64,000 nucleotides of DNA from Phytoamicus setariae (lineage in GTDB: Bacteria > Pseudomonadota > Alphaproteobacteria > Rhizobiales > Rhizobiaceae): assembly GCF_016722925.1 (NCBI RefSeq), contig NZ_JAEQNC010000004.1, positions 186,001 through 250,000 of the forward strand, read 5' to 3'. Shown here in pieces: positions 35,386-44,634 of this stretch. The notes beneath the pieces are model-generated. The model saw only the letters and a list, made by a program, of their open reading frames with translations. It had not been told where the DNA came from and searched no databases. The number at the start of each line of letters is the position of its first letter. Positions within the stretch are counted from its first letter, which is position 1. The translations under genes and the position numbers were made by a program.

Positions 35386-35963
35386 CACTCGTTTTCCATT
35401 ATCTGGCGCAACCTGTGCAGGGCGAGCCGTACCCGCGACTTCACAGTTCCGAGGGGAATGCCAAGCAAACGGGCGATCTCTGCTTGCGGGTTGTCGCCGA
35501 AATACGACATCCTGATCACCGCTGCCTGTTCCACTGGCAAGCGGCCGAGTGCCTCGCGAATGGCAGCCTCGTTCTGCCGTATGATGATTACGTCCTCGGC
35601 CGATGGATCCGGATCCGGCTCGTCGTTCTCCTCCTCCACCGGTCGCGACACCATGCGGGCGGTACGGCGGCGGCGGTCTATACCGGAGTTGCGGGCTATC
35701 GTGAAGATCCATGTCGAGACGCCAGCCTTGCCGGGGTCAAAGCTTTCGGCCTTGCGCCACAGGTTGAGCATCGTCTCCTGGATCAGGTCTTCACATTCGA
35801 TGTCATTGAATCCCTGCTTGACAAGGAACGACTTCAGACGCGGCGCATAGAACCGGAACAACGACGCAAAGGCCTGTTTATCGCGGCGCTCCGCCACCAG
35901 CAGCAGCAAGGAAGCCAACTCTTCCGGCGGAGGCAAGTGTCCCCTGTCCCCGAGTGTCACCAT
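35385..35963 (-). CDS. rpoE: RpoE-type ECF sigma factor (ECF11-like) partnered with ChrR
   Basis: A 192-residue ECF sigma factor. Region 2 has DKQAFASLFRFYAPRLKSFL, EDLIQETMLNLWRKAESFDP and STWIFTIARNSGIDRRRR. Region 4 has LPVEQAAVIRMSYFGDNPQAEIARLL and GTVKSRVRLALHRLRQ. The ATG at 35963 is preferred (AAGG about 9 bases upstream). ATG 36023 and GTG 36041 are also in frame but coincide with the predicted transcription start. It is coupled to chrR. A promoter of the RpoE type directly upstream suggests that it activates its own operon, as in Rhodobacter. Confidence 0.9.
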   Translation of the reverse strand: MVTLGDRGHLPPPEELASLLLLVAERRDKQAFASLFRFYAPRLKSFLVKQGFNDIECEDLIQETMLNLWRKAESFDPGKAGVSTWIFTIARNSGIDRRRRTARMVSRPVEEENDEPDPDPSAEDVIIIRQNEAAIREALGRLPVEQAAVIRMSYFGDNPQAEIARLLGIPLGTVKSRVRLALHRLRQIMENE

Positions 35964-36021
35964 ATGGGCTGCCTTGCCCTGCCGGGCGGCCGCATGCTGG
36001 TAAGCTCGCCGTTCGCCATTC

Positions 36022-36057
36022 ATGCCCCGTATACGCTTCACCGGCCAAGGCGGATCA
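36022..36057 (-). promoter_or_regulatory. Predicted RpoE-dependent autoregulatory promoter
   Basis: Reading leftward, TGATCC (36057-36052), an 18-base spacer and TATACG (36033-36028) match the TGATCC/TA-type pattern of RpoE (ECF11) promoters in alphaproteobacteria. Transcription would start near 36021, about 58 bases before the ATG at 35963. Confidence 0.5.
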
Positions 36058-36131
36058 ACACCATGTGCTACGCGGTATAGTAGAATGGCTGCCGGTGAAA
36101 TGCCATCCCGTCATTCCACCGTCGAAGACGG

Positions 36132-36716
36132 TCAAAACGTCAAGAAGTATCGGCAAAGGCCCTTCAGGAGAATGGCGAACCGCGGCTGCGATGCACCCGC
36201 TGCGATTTCAAGCGCTGCCCGATCGAATGCGGCCGAGAGCAATTGCGCTCGCGCCTCAAGTTCGGCGTCAACAGCCCTTCCGGAAGCAGCAGCAAGCCCC
36301 GTAACAAGCGTCCCTGCCGGATTTTCCCAGTCGATGAGATCGATTTTTTCCCGTCCCAGTACGGCCGGGCCGTCGATCAGCAGCAGTCGCGTCCGCCCAG
36401 GCACTTTCATCGCATCGAGATAGGCGTCCGCACCCACCCCCAGCGCCTCGGCCGGATCGGCAATATCAGCGGTTGCCGCATCGATCACCCTCGCGACCTC
36501 CACCGCCTCCTGTCGGACAACTGCTTCGAACAGCGCCGCCTTGTCGACAAAGTGATGATAGAGCGCGCCGCGCGTCACCCCCGCCTGCGCCACGATATCC
36601 GGCGTAGCGGTGTCGGCATAGCCGAATTCTACGAACAGGACTCGCCCCGTTTTCAGCAGTGCCTCGCGGGTCGCGTGGCTTCTATCGGAATTGCTCCGCC
36701 TGGATTTCTCTTGCAT
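36132..36716 (-). CDS. TetR-family repressor
   Basis: A 194-residue TetR regulator with the N-terminal helix-turn-helix at about residues 28-60 (FGYADTATPDIVAQAGVTRGALYHHFVDKAALF) and a variable C-terminal ligand domain. It is divergent from a VOC-family gene. Two copies of the palindrome ACATACAGnCTGTATGT lie between them, the nearer one touching its start codon, so it almost certainly represses both genes. There is no ribosome site before the ATG at 36716, so the mRNA may be leaderless or a later start may be used. Confidence 0.9.
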   Translation of the reverse strand: MQEKSRRSNSDRSHATREALLKTGRVLFVEFGYADTATPDIVAQAGVTRGALYHHFVDKAALFEAVVRQEAVEVARVIDAATADIADPAEALGVGADAYLDAMKVPGRTRLLLIDGPAVLGREKIDLIDWENPAGTLVTGLAAASGRAVDAELEARAQLLSAAFDRAALEIAAGASQPRFAILLKGLCRYFLTF

Positions 36717-36733
36717 ACATACAGCCTGTATGT
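36717..36733. promoter_or_regulatory. TetR operator copy 1
   Basis: ACATACAG-C-CTGTATGT is a perfect 8-1-8 palindrome that abuts the TetR start codon. Its centre is 29 bp from that of copy 2. Confidence 0.82.
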
Positions 36734-36745
36734 TAATTGAAAACT

Positions 36746-36762
36746 ACATACAGACTGTATGT
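36746..36762. promoter_or_regulatory. TetR operator copy 2
   Basis: ACATACAG-A-CTGTATGT is identical to copy 1 except for the central base. It is just upstream of the VOC ribosome site (AAGGAGG), so it would cover that promoter. Confidence 0.82.
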
Positions 36763-36785
36763 CTTTTTCGACAAGGAGGAAAGTC

Positions 36786-37211
36786 ATGAAAGCAACGAGC
36801 TACTACCCTGTTCTTCTCGTCAATGACGTGACGGCATCCGCGCGCTTCTACGAAACCCATTTCGGATTTCGCAGCCTGTTCAGCAGCGACTGGTATGTTC
36901 ACTTGCAATCAGCAACGGACGAAACCGTCAATCTCGCTTTCGTCGCCGTCGATCACGACACGGTTCCAGAGCAAGGCCGCAGGCCAGCCAGCGGGATCAT
37001 CCTCAACTTCGAGGTCGAGGATACGGACAGAATCTATGCCGCCGTGCAGGAGGCCGGGATGCCGATACTGCGCAGCCTCCGTGACGAAGCATTCGGCCAG
37101 CGACACTTCATCACCGCCGATCCGAACGGCGTAATGATCGACGTCATCAAACCAATCCCACCTTCGGCGGAATTTGCCGGGCAATATTCGGAGACAGCAC
37201 TTCCCATCTGA
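36786..37211 (+). CDS. VOC-family protein controlled by a divergent TetR
   Basis: A 141-residue glyoxalase/bleomycin-resistance-superfamily protein: [22 protein letters not shown] at the start, the centre [19 protein letters not shown], and [14 protein letters not shown] near the end. Such proteins may bind a toxic compound or act as a metal-dependent isomerase or dioxygenase; no specific substrate is visible. The ATG at 36786 has AAGGAGG upstream. The two TetR operators in the 69-base divergent region suggest induction by the compound the repressor senses. Confidence 0.87.
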   Translation: MKATSYYPVLLVNDVTASARFYETHFGFRSLFSSDWYVHLQSATDETVNLAFVAVDHDTVPEQGRRPASGIILNFEVEDTDRIYAAVQEAGMPILRSLRDEAFGQRHFITADPNGVMIDVIKPIPPSAEFAGQYSETALPI

Positions 37212-37440
37212 CAAAAGTTGCGGACGACCTGATCCGGTCGACGCATAGTATTTGTGCAAGCGCATAACTCACGGGCATCTCAGGCGGCATAATGGAAACG
37301 CCCCCTCGCCTGGATGTCCGTTTTCACGCCGCATTCTCTGCAATTCCTCCGCGAAAAATCATTTCGTCAAACTGTGCATGGTTCTTGCATTGCACCTGAC
37401 ATTGGTTTCAAATGACCGCACAATAATGGGGAACTGAGAA

Positions 37441-38850
37441 TTGGCGTTTGACGAAATGATCAACGCGGATGGCAGTCCGCGGGAACCCTACCGCAAGTAT
37501 TACGAGTGGTTCAAGGAGCAGGACCCGGCGTATCTCTCAGCAAAAGCGCGGGATGCGGACGATATATTCCAGAAGACGGGTATTACATTCGCAGTCTATG
37601 GCCATGAAGACGCCACGGAAAAGCTGATCCCCTTCGATCTCATTCCACGTATCATCTCCGGATCGGAATGGCGCAAGCTTGCACAAGGCATCGAACAGCG
37701 AGTGTTGGCGCTCAACGCATTCCTTGAAGATATCTACCATAAGCAGGAGATCATCCGCGCCGGGCGCATCCCGCGCGAACTGATCGACAGGAATTCCGCC
37801 TTCCTGCCGCAGATGATCGGTATGAAACCGCCGGGCGGCGTCTATACCCATATCATCGGCACCGACATCGTCCGCACCGGCGAAGACCAATTTTACGTCT
37901 TGGAAGACAACGCCCGAACGCCGTCCGGCGTCTCCTACATGCTGGAAGACCGCGAAACGATGATGCAGATGTTTCCGGAACTCTTCCATCGCATCCGCGT
38001 GCGGCCGGTCGAAAACTATCCGACGCGGCTACGCCAGAGCCTCGACTATCTGGCGCCTCCCGGCTGCAAGGGCAAGCCGCGTGTCGCCGTCATGACACCC
38101 GGCATCTTCAACTCCGCCTTTTTCGAACACGCCTTTCTGGCCGACCAGATGGGTGCCGAACTGGTGGAAGGTTCGGACCTGCGCGTCATCAACGGCAAGG
38201 TCTGCATGCGCACCACGCTTGGCTACGAGCCGATCGACGTGCTCTACCGCCGCGTCGACGACGACTTTCTCGACCCCCTGTCGTTCCGGCCCGATTCCGC
38301 CCTCGGCGTCGCGGGCATCATGGACGTCTACCGCGCCGGCAACATCACCATCGCCAATGCCCCGGGAACCGGCATTTCCGACGACAAGGCGATCTATTCC
38401 TACATGCCCGAAATCGTCGAATTCTACACCGGCCGCAAGGCACTGCTCGAAAATGTGCCGACATGGCGTTGTTCCGAACCGCAGAGCTGCAAGTATGTCC
38501 TCGACAATCTGGCCGATCTGGTGGTCAAGGAAGTGCATGGTTCGGGCGGCTACGGCATGCTCGTCGGTCCGACGGCCACGAGGAAGGAAATCACCGAGTT
38601 CGCTGAAAAACTCAAGGCCAAGCCCGCCAACTACATCGCCCAGCCGACGCTGGCGCTATCGACCGTTCCGATCATGGTCAAGAAGGGCATCGCGCCGCGC
38701 CATGTCGACCTGCGCCCCTATGTGCTGGTGTCCGACAAGGTACACATCATTCCGGGCGGACTTACCCGCGTGGCGCTGAAGGAGGGCTCGCTGGTCGTCA
38801 ACTCCAGCCAGGGGGGCGGCACCAAGGACACCTGGGTGCTGGAGGACTGA
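37441..38850 (+). CDS. Circularly permuted ATP-grasp protein (COG2308-like)
   Basis: A 469-residue protein of the circularly permuted ATP-grasp type (DUF404/DUF407). Recognisable stretches are YVLEDNARTPSGVSYMLEDRE near residue 155, AVMTPGIFNSAFFEHAFLADQ near 220, LVVKEVHGSGGYGMLVGP with the ATP-binding Lys and Gly loop near 360, and RHVDLRPYVLVSDKVHIIPGG. Family members are predicted amide-bond ligases acting on peptides, but the product is unknown. The start is TTG at 37441 with GGGGAA before it. It leads a tight operon with an alpha-E protein (2-base gap) and a transglutaminase-like protein. Confidence 0.9.
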   Translation: MAFDEMINADGSPREPYRKYYEWFKEQDPAYLSAKARDADDIFQKTGITFAVYGHEDATEKLIPFDLIPRIISGSEWRKLAQGIEQRVLALNAFLEDIYHKQEIIRAGRIPRELIDRNSAFLPQMIGMKPPGGVYTHIIGTDIVRTGEDQFYVLEDNARTPSGVSYMLEDRETMMQMFPELFHRIRVRPVENYPTRLRQSLDYLAPPGCKGKPRVAVMTPGIFNSAFFEHAFLADQMGAELVEGSDLRVINGKVCMRTTLGYEPIDVLYRRVDDDFLDPLSFRPDSALGVAGIMDVYRAGNITIANAPGTGISDDKAIYSYMPEIVEFYTGRKALLENVPTWRCSEPQSCKYVLDNLADLVVKEVHGSGGYGMLVGPTATRKEITEFAEKLKAKPANYIAQPTLALSTVPIMVKKGIAPRHVDLRPYVLVSDKVHIIPGGLTRVALKEGSLVVNSSQGGGTKDTWVLED

Positions 38851-38852
38851 TC

Positions 38853-39794
38853 ATGCTCGGAAGAACAGCCAACGGACTATTCTGGATGTCGCGCTACCTG
38901 GAGCGCGCCGAAAACATCGCCCGCCTCATCGACGCAGGCTTCCGCATGTCGCTGACCCGTTCGGTGGCCACGGACGAAGACTGGGATGGCGTGCTGCAAA
39001 GCGCCGGCGTGCGCGAACTCTATGCAGAGAAGTGTTCCACGGTCACCGCCGCCGACGCGATGGACTTCCTGCTCCGGGACAAATCCAACCCATCTTCGGT
39101 GCTTAATTGCATCGAGTTCGGCCGCAACAATGCCCGCATGGTGCGTACGGCGCTGACCCGCGAAAGCTGGGAGACGATCAACGAAAGCTGGCTGCAGATC
39201 AAGAACCTGCTTGCCAAGAACATCACCCAGACGAACCTGACCGACTGCATCGAAGCGATCAAGCGCCGCTGCGCCCTGATGCGTGGAGCGTTTTCCGGCA
39301 CCCAGTTGCGCGACGAACTCTACAATTTCGCCATGCTGGGCTCTTTCGTCGAGCGGGCCGACAACACCGCACGCATTCTCGACGTGAAGTACTACGTACT
39401 GCTGCCGTCGCTTCTCCACGTCGGCTCGACGCTCGACAATTTCCATTGGCAATCGATCCTGCGGTCAGTGTCGGCGCTGCGCTCCTACCTCTGGGTTTAC
39501 GACGCGGAATACAAACCCGCCAACATCGCCCACTTCCTGATCCTCAACCGGCGCATGCCCCGTTCGCTCGCGTTTTGCTATGAGACGATCAACAGCAACC
39601 TCGCCCACCTCGCGCGTGACTACGGCGCCCAGATCGCGGCCCACGATACTGCTGCGCGCACGCGCAACATGCTGCTGACCACCTCCATTGACGCGGTGAT
39701 GCAGAACGGACTGCACGAGTTCCTCGAAGATTTCATACTGGCCAACGACAAGCTGGCCAGCGAAATCACCGAGGGCTACCGGTTCTACAAGTGA
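38853..39794 (+). CDS. Alpha-E domain protein (COG2307/DUF403-like)
   Basis: A 313-residue mostly helical protein of the alpha-E family. It starts with the signature LGRTANGLFWMSRYLERAEN and ends with FLEDFILANDKLASEITEGY; SFVERADNTARILDVKYYVLL lies in the middle. The biochemical role is not established; in genome-context studies it always travels with the permuted ATP-grasp enzyme and is thought to form part of the same peptide-modifying system. It starts 2 bases after the ATP-grasp stop and ends 9 bases before the transglutaminase gene. Confidence 0.9.
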   Translation: MLGRTANGLFWMSRYLERAENIARLIDAGFRMSLTRSVATDEDWDGVLQSAGVRELYAEKCSTVTAADAMDFLLRDKSNPSSVLNCIEFGRNNARMVRTALTRESWETINESWLQIKNLLAKNITQTNLTDCIEAIKRRCALMRGAFSGTQLRDELYNFAMLGSFVERADNTARILDVKYYVLLPSLLHVGSTLDNFHWQSILRSVSALRSYLWVYDAEYKPANIAHFLILNRRMPRSLAFCYETINSNLAHLARDYGAQIAAHDTAARTRNMLLTTSIDAVMQNGLHEFLEDFILANDKLASEITEGYRFYK

Positions 39795-39803
39795 GTTGAC
39801 ACG

Positions 39804-40592
39804 ATGCTCCTGAAAATCAGCCATATGACCGAGTATACCTACGAGGAACCGGTGGAGTTCGCGCTTCAACGGCTGCGCCTGACGCCGAAGGATTGCCCCG
39901 GCCAGAAGGTTCTCAGCTGGCAGTCGCTGGTCAGTGGCGCTGGTCACGAAGCCGCTTATGACGACCATTTCGGCAATCGCGTCGAGCTGGTCAGCATAAC
40001 AGACGGCGAAAAAACCATCCGCATCATGGCATCCGGCGAAGTCGAGACCGAGGAGCGCAATGGTGTCTTCGGCCCGCATCAGGGCTATGTGCCGCTCTGG
40101 CTGTTTCGCCGCGAAACGCCGCTCACCAAGCCGGGCCAGTCGATCCGCGAACTGGCCGGAACGGTTCAAGGTGATGGCGAGCTTTCCAGGATGCACGCGC
40201 TGATGGCGACCATCAACGATGCCGTGAAATACACCAAGGGCGTTACCAGCTCGGGCACGACGGCCGAGGCCGCGCTGGAACTGGGCGCGGGCGTCTGCCA
40301 GGACCACGCCCATATCTTCGTTTCAGCCGCCCGGCTGATGGGGCTGCCGGCCCGCTACGTTTCCGGCTACATGTTCGATACCAGCGAGGCCGCCGCCAGC
40401 CATGCATGGGCCGAAGCGCATGTTACCGGGCTGGGTTGGGTCGGCTTCGACCCCGCCAATCGCGTCTGCCCCGACGAGCGTTACGTCCGCGTAGCCACGG
40501 GCCTGGACTACAGCGATGCGGCGCCGGTCTCGGGCATGCGCATCGGCACGGCCCCAGAGATGATCCTCGTCAGCGTCAGTGTGGAGCAGTAA
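39804..40592 (+). CDS. Transglutaminase-like cysteine protease family protein
   Basis: A 262-residue protein with an N-terminal beta domain (KISHMTEYTYEEPVEFALQR) and a transglutaminase-like core. The catalytic triad is visible: Cys in GAGVCQDHAH near residue 171, His in SHAWAEA near 200, and Asp in GFDPANRV near 215. It could cleave or form isopeptide bonds. It has no signal peptide, so it should act in the cytoplasm with the ATP-grasp and alpha-E proteins of its operon. The frequent fourth partner, an Anbu proteasome-like peptidase, does not follow here; the 3' end overlaps a convergent MFS gene by 17 bases. Confidence 0.9.
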   Translation: MLLKISHMTEYTYEEPVEFALQRLRLTPKDCPGQKVLSWQSLVSGAGHEAAYDDHFGNRVELVSITDGEKTIRIMASGEVETEERNGVFGPHQGYVPLWLFRRETPLTKPGQSIRELAGTVQGDGELSRMHALMATINDAVKYTKGVTSSGTTAEAALELGAGVCQDHAHIFVSAARLMGLPARYVSGYMFDTSEAAASHAWAEAHVTGLGWVGFDPANRVCPDERYVRVATGLDYSDAAPVSGMRIGTAPEMILVSVSVEQ

Positions 40593-42030
40593 GGTCCAAG
40601 CCGGGTTTTTCCCTTGTCTTGACCGGCTGAATGCTTACAGCGGCAAAAAGTGCGCTGATGGCAGCGAGAACAGCTGCACTGACCATCACCAGCCGAAATC
40701 CGGTCGTCACGACTGCAGGCTCGATATTGGCGAGGTCGGCGCCCCCGAAGGCCAGCCCGATGGCAGCCACCGCCAGCAGACCGCCACCGCGCGCAGCAAC
40801 ATTGTTGATGCCCGACGCCGTGCCGCTCTGTTCGTGCGGAACCGAAGCGAATACGGTCGAAGTCAACGGCGGTATGCAAATCGCCATTCCGGTTCCCGCC
40901 AGCACGAGGCCGGCAAATGGACCAGCCCAATAGTCGGCATTGTCGCCGATGAGCGCCAGCAGGGCAAAGCCAAGGGCGGCGATAGCCGGCCCGGCAATCA
41001 GCGGCAGGCGCGTTCCGAACCGATCCGAAAGTTCACCGGCCCATCGGGACCCAAGCCCGATGATGACGGCAAAAGGCAACAGCGCCATGCCAGTTGCCGA
41101 GGCGCTGTAGCCATGCACCCTGATCAGCATGAACGGCAGGATGAACAGCGATGCGCTCAGCCCCGCATAGAGCACCACCGTGATCGCGTTGGCGCCGGCA
41201 AAGTTCCGGTCTCGAAACAGCCCCAACGGCATCATGGGAGCCGGTGATTTCGCCTCCACGACGAGAAACAGGACCGCAGCGGGAACCGACAGCGCGACGG
41301 CGATGGTTCCAACCAATCGCATGCCATCTCCGAGGGCGACGAGGCCGTAGCTGAGCAGCGAGAGGAAGATGACCGCGAGAGCCGAGCCTGCCCAGTCGAG
41401 CGGAGCGGCCGCCCGTTTGCCATCGACGGGAAGCTTGAGGGCCAGAAGCAATGTCACTGCGGCAATCGGCGGATTGATGAAGAAGATCGACCGCCAGCCT
41501 GTCGTGTCCACCAACCATCCGCCGAGCGGTGGCCCGATGGCCGCCATGATGGCCGCCGCCGCCGCCCAGGTCCCGATGGCCTTGCCGCGTGTTTTCTCGC
41601 TATAGGCAGTACCGATGATCGCAAGGCTTGCCGGGACCAAAAGTGCCGCACCGATGCCCTGCAAAAGCCGGCCCGCGATCAACTCTGCCGCCGTCGAAGC
41701 GATGCCGCAGCCAGCTGACGCGATCGCGAAGACGATAACGCCGAGGATGAAGATGTTGCGCCGGCCGTACCGGTCGCCCAGCGAGCCACCGATCAGGATC
41801 AGGCTCGACAGCATCAGCATGTAGCCGTTGACCACCCATTGCATCGTGGAGATCGTGGCATCCAGCGAGGACTGCATCGCCGGTAGTGCCACGTTGACAA
41901 CCGAGCCATCGATGAAGCTCAGGCTGGACCCCAGGATGGTGACCGGCAACACCCAACGGGTTTGCGCCGGGGCATCATCGCCCGGCGCATCCGGCACAGG
42001 TCTTTCCGACATTGATCCGGAACCGTCCAT
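40576..42030 (-). CDS. MFS drug efflux transporter, DHA2 (14-helix) family
   Basis: A 484-residue major-facilitator protein with about fourteen helices. It has the DHA2 motifs FIDGSVVNVALPAMQ in helix 1, GGSLGDRYGRRN (motif A) after helix 2, GRLLQGIGAALLVPASLAII in helix 4 and GPPLGGWLVDTTGWRSIFFIN (motif C) in helix 5. Such proteins expel drugs or toxic compounds using the proton gradient. The start at 42030 could instead be seven codons later. It is a single gene converging on the transglutaminase operon, with no adjacent regulator. Confidence 0.9.
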   Translation of the reverse strand: MDGSGSMSERPVPDAPGDDAPAQTRWVLPVTILGSSLSFIDGSVVNVALPAMQSSLDATISTMQWVVNGYMLMLSSLILIGGSLGDRYGRRNIFILGVIVFAIASAGCGIASTAAELIAGRLLQGIGAALLVPASLAIIGTAYSEKTRGKAIGTWAAAAAIMAAIGPPLGGWLVDTTGWRSIFFINPPIAAVTLLLALKLPVDGKRAAAPLDWAGSALAVIFLSLLSYGLVALGDGMRLVGTIAVALSVPAAVLFLVVEAKSPAPMMPLGLFRDRNFAGANAITVVLYAGLSASLFILPFMLIRVHGYSASATGMALLPFAVIIGLGSRWAGELSDRFGTRLPLIAGPAIAALGFALLALIGDNADYWAGPFAGLVLAGTGMAICIPPLTSTVFASVPHEQSGTASGINNVAARGGGLLAVAAIGLAFGGADLANIEPAVVTTGFRLVMVSAAVLAAISALFAAVSIQPVKTREKPGLDLTAPH

Positions 42031-42084
42031 GAAGTCCCCTCTGCATCGGCCAATCGCGCATGCGATCTCGGCTGACGGCTGCCG

Positions 42085-44391
42085 TTACGGCGCTGATGCC
42101 TCCACGACAGCGAGAGCCGCCATGTTGACCACGCCGCGCGACGTCACCGACGGCGACAGGATATGGGCCGGCAATGCCGAGCCGAGCAGGATCGGGCCGA
42201 CATGCAGCGAATCCGTCATCGTCTTGACCAGGCCAAGCGAAATGTTGGCGGCATCGATGTTCGGGAACACCAGCAGGTTGGCCTCGCCGGTCAATGTCGA
42301 ATCCGGCATCACGCGCTTGCGCAGAAGTTCCGAAATGGCGGAATCGCCATGCATCTCGCCGTCAGCTTCCAGGTCGGGGGCCTGTTCCTTGACCATGCAC
42401 ATCGCGCTCCGCATCTTCTCCGCGCTGTCGGAATCTCGGCTACCGAAATTGGAATGCGAGACAAGTGCTGCCCGCGGCGTAATGCCGAAGCGACGGATCG
42501 CAGAGGCTGCCATGATCGTCATTTCGGCGATTTCCTCGGAAGTCGGCACCATCTTCACATAGGTATCGGTGAAGAATGTCGCGCCGCGCTGCGAGATCAG
42601 CAGGCTCAGCGCGGAAAGTTCCAGAACCCCTTCCCGCTTGCCGATGATCTGCGAAACATCGCGCAGATGCTTGGCAAATCGGCCTTCGACGCCGCAGATC
42701 AGCGCATCCGCATCGCCACGCCGCACGGCTATCGCACCGATGACGGTGGAGTTGGTGCGAACGACGGTGCGGGCGGCTTCCGGGATGACACCCTTACGGC
42801 CAACGAGGGAGAAGTATTCGTCGACATAATCCTTGTATCGCGGATCGTCCTGCGGGTTGACCAGTTCGAAATCCACGCCCGGCCGAATGCGTAGACCGTA
42901 GCGCTGCAGACGCGTTTCGATGATCGACGGGCGACCGATCAGGATCGGCCTGGCGATTTCCTCTTCGAGCAGCACCTGGGCGGCGCGCAGCACGCGTTCG
43001 TCCTCGCCTTCGGCAAAGATCACCCGCTTCTTCTGCGCCACCTTGGCGGCAGCGAAAATCGGCTTCATGATGAAGCCGGAGCGGAACACGAACCGGTTGA
43101 GCTGGTCGAGATAAGCCTCGAAATCCTCGATCGGCCGGGCTGCTACACCGGTTTCGGCGGCGGCCTTGGCCACAGCCGGTGCAATGCGCAGGATCAGCCG
43201 CTGGTCGAACGGCGATGGAATAAGATAGTCAGGCCCAAAAATCGGCGTTTCGCCGCCGATTGCCTTGGCCGCGACTTCGTTGACCTCCTCGCGCGCCAGA
43301 CCGGCAATCGCTTTTACCGCCGCCATTTTCATGGCTTCGTTGATGGTCCGGGCACCGCAATCGAGCGCGCCACGGAAGATGTAGGGGAAGCAGAGAACGT
43401 TGTTGACCTGGTTGGGATAGTCCGACCGCCCCGTGCAGATCATCGCGTCTGGGCGAATGGCCCGCGCCTCTTCCGGCATGATTTCCGGCTTGGGATTGGC
43501 GAGCGCCATGATCAGCGGCTTTTCCGCCATCTGCACCAGAAGCTCGGGCTTCAGGACGCCTGCTGCCGAAAGGCCTAGGAAGACATCCGCGCCGCCGATG
43601 GAATCGGCAAGCACCCGGTTGGCGCTGTCCTGCGCATAGACGTCTTTCCATGGGTCCATGAGCACCTCGCGGCCCTTGTAGACCAGGCCTTCAAGGTCAT
43701 GCACCCAGATGTTTTCGCGTTTCGCGCCGAGAACGACCAGCAGGTTGAGACAGGCAAGCGCCGCCGCCCCCGCACCCGAGGCGACAATCTTGACCTCGCC
43801 GATCTTTTTGCCGGCAAGCGCGAGCCCGTTGAGGATTGCTGCGGCGACGATGATCGCGGTGCCGTGCTGGTCGTCGTGGAAGACGGGGATGTTCATCTTG
43901 TCACGCAGCTGACGCTCGACCTCAAAGCATTCCGGCGCCTTGATGTCTTCGAGATTGATGCCTCCGAAGGTCGGCTCCAGTGCCGAGATGACCTTGACCA
44001 TGTCGTCGATGCCGGGCGCGTCGATTTCGATATCGAAGACGTCTACGCCGGCGAATTTCTTGAACAGGACGGCCTTGCCTTCCATGACGGGCTTAGAGGC
44101 CAGCGGACCGATGTTTCCAAGGCCGAGCACAGCCGTGCCGTTTGAAACGACCGCCACCAGATTGGCGCGCGACGTGTAGGCGGCGGCCAATTCCGGGTTG
44201 TCTTTTATGGCAAGACAGGGGGCGGCCACGCCGGGCGAATAGGCAAGTGCGAGGTCGCGCTGGTTGCCGAGCGGCTTGATGGCCTGGATTTCCAGTTTGC
44301 CCGGTCGGGGATAGCGATGGAAGAAAAGCGCCTGTTCGTCCAGTTCTCCACTTGCCGGCACTGCGCCGCCCTTGCCCTTGTCATCAGCCAT
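42085..44391 (-). CDS. maeB: Malic enzyme fused to a phosphotransacetylase-like domain
   Basis: A 768-residue fusion. The N-terminal malic enzyme (about 15-430) has [16 protein letters not shown], the nucleotide-binding GLGNIG region, [13 protein letters not shown] and [14 protein letters not shown]. The C-terminal half (about 440-760) resembles phosphate acetyltransferase but has a regulatory role in studied homologues. It decarboxylates malate to pyruvate; in rhizobia the NAD (Dme) and NADP (Tme) forms share this layout and feed C4-dicarboxylates into the TCA cycle. Which cofactor is used here I cannot tell. The start at 44391 has AAGGGA upstream. Confidence 0.93.
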   Translation of the reverse strand: MADDKGKGGAVPASGELDEQALFFHRYPRPGKLEIQAIKPLGNQRDLALAYSPGVAAPCLAIKDNPELAAAYTSRANLVAVVSNGTAVLGLGNIGPLASKPVMEGKAVLFKKFAGVDVFDIEIDAPGIDDMVKVISALEPTFGGINLEDIKAPECFEVERQLRDKMNIPVFHDDQHGTAIIVAAAILNGLALAGKKIGEVKIVASGAGAAALACLNLLVVLGAKRENIWVHDLEGLVYKGREVLMDPWKDVYAQDSANRVLADSIGGADVFLGLSAAGVLKPELLVQMAEKPLIMALANPKPEIMPEEARAIRPDAMICTGRSDYPNQVNNVLCFPYIFRGALDCGARTINEAMKMAAVKAIAGLAREEVNEVAAKAIGGETPIFGPDYLIPSPFDQRLILRIAPAVAKAAAETGVAARPIEDFEAYLDQLNRFVFRSGFIMKPIFAAAKVAQKKRVIFAEGEDERVLRAAQVLLEEEIARPILIGRPSIIETRLQRYGLRIRPGVDFELVNPQDDPRYKDYVDEYFSLVGRKGVIPEAARTVVRTNSTVIGAIAVRRGDADALICGVEGRFAKHLRDVSQIIGKREGVLELSALSLLISQRGATFFTDTYVKMVPTSEEIAEMTIMAASAIRRFGITPRAALVSHSNFGSRDSDSAEKMRSAMCMVKEQAPDLEADGEMHGDSAISELLRKRVMPDSTLTGEANLLVFPNIDAANISLGLVKTMTDSLHVGPILLGSALPAHILSPSVTSRGVVNMAALAVVEASAP

Positions 44392-44634
44392 CGTACGATT
44401 CCCTTTTTATAAGCCACAGACATTTAGCGGATTCTCGTGTCAAATCCAGTTCAATGAGCTGCTGATTAACCTGGGTTCAGTTAATACAGCCAAACTTGCA
44501 ATGCTGACGGCTATTTCAAACGCTCAAAGTCGCTGGGTTGCAAAGCAGGTGTGCCATCCGCGCCGACAGCTTGACTTCACCTTGACGATGCGCAATTCCG
44601 GAGACATCGCGCCAATCCAGTTGGATCCGAAGCC

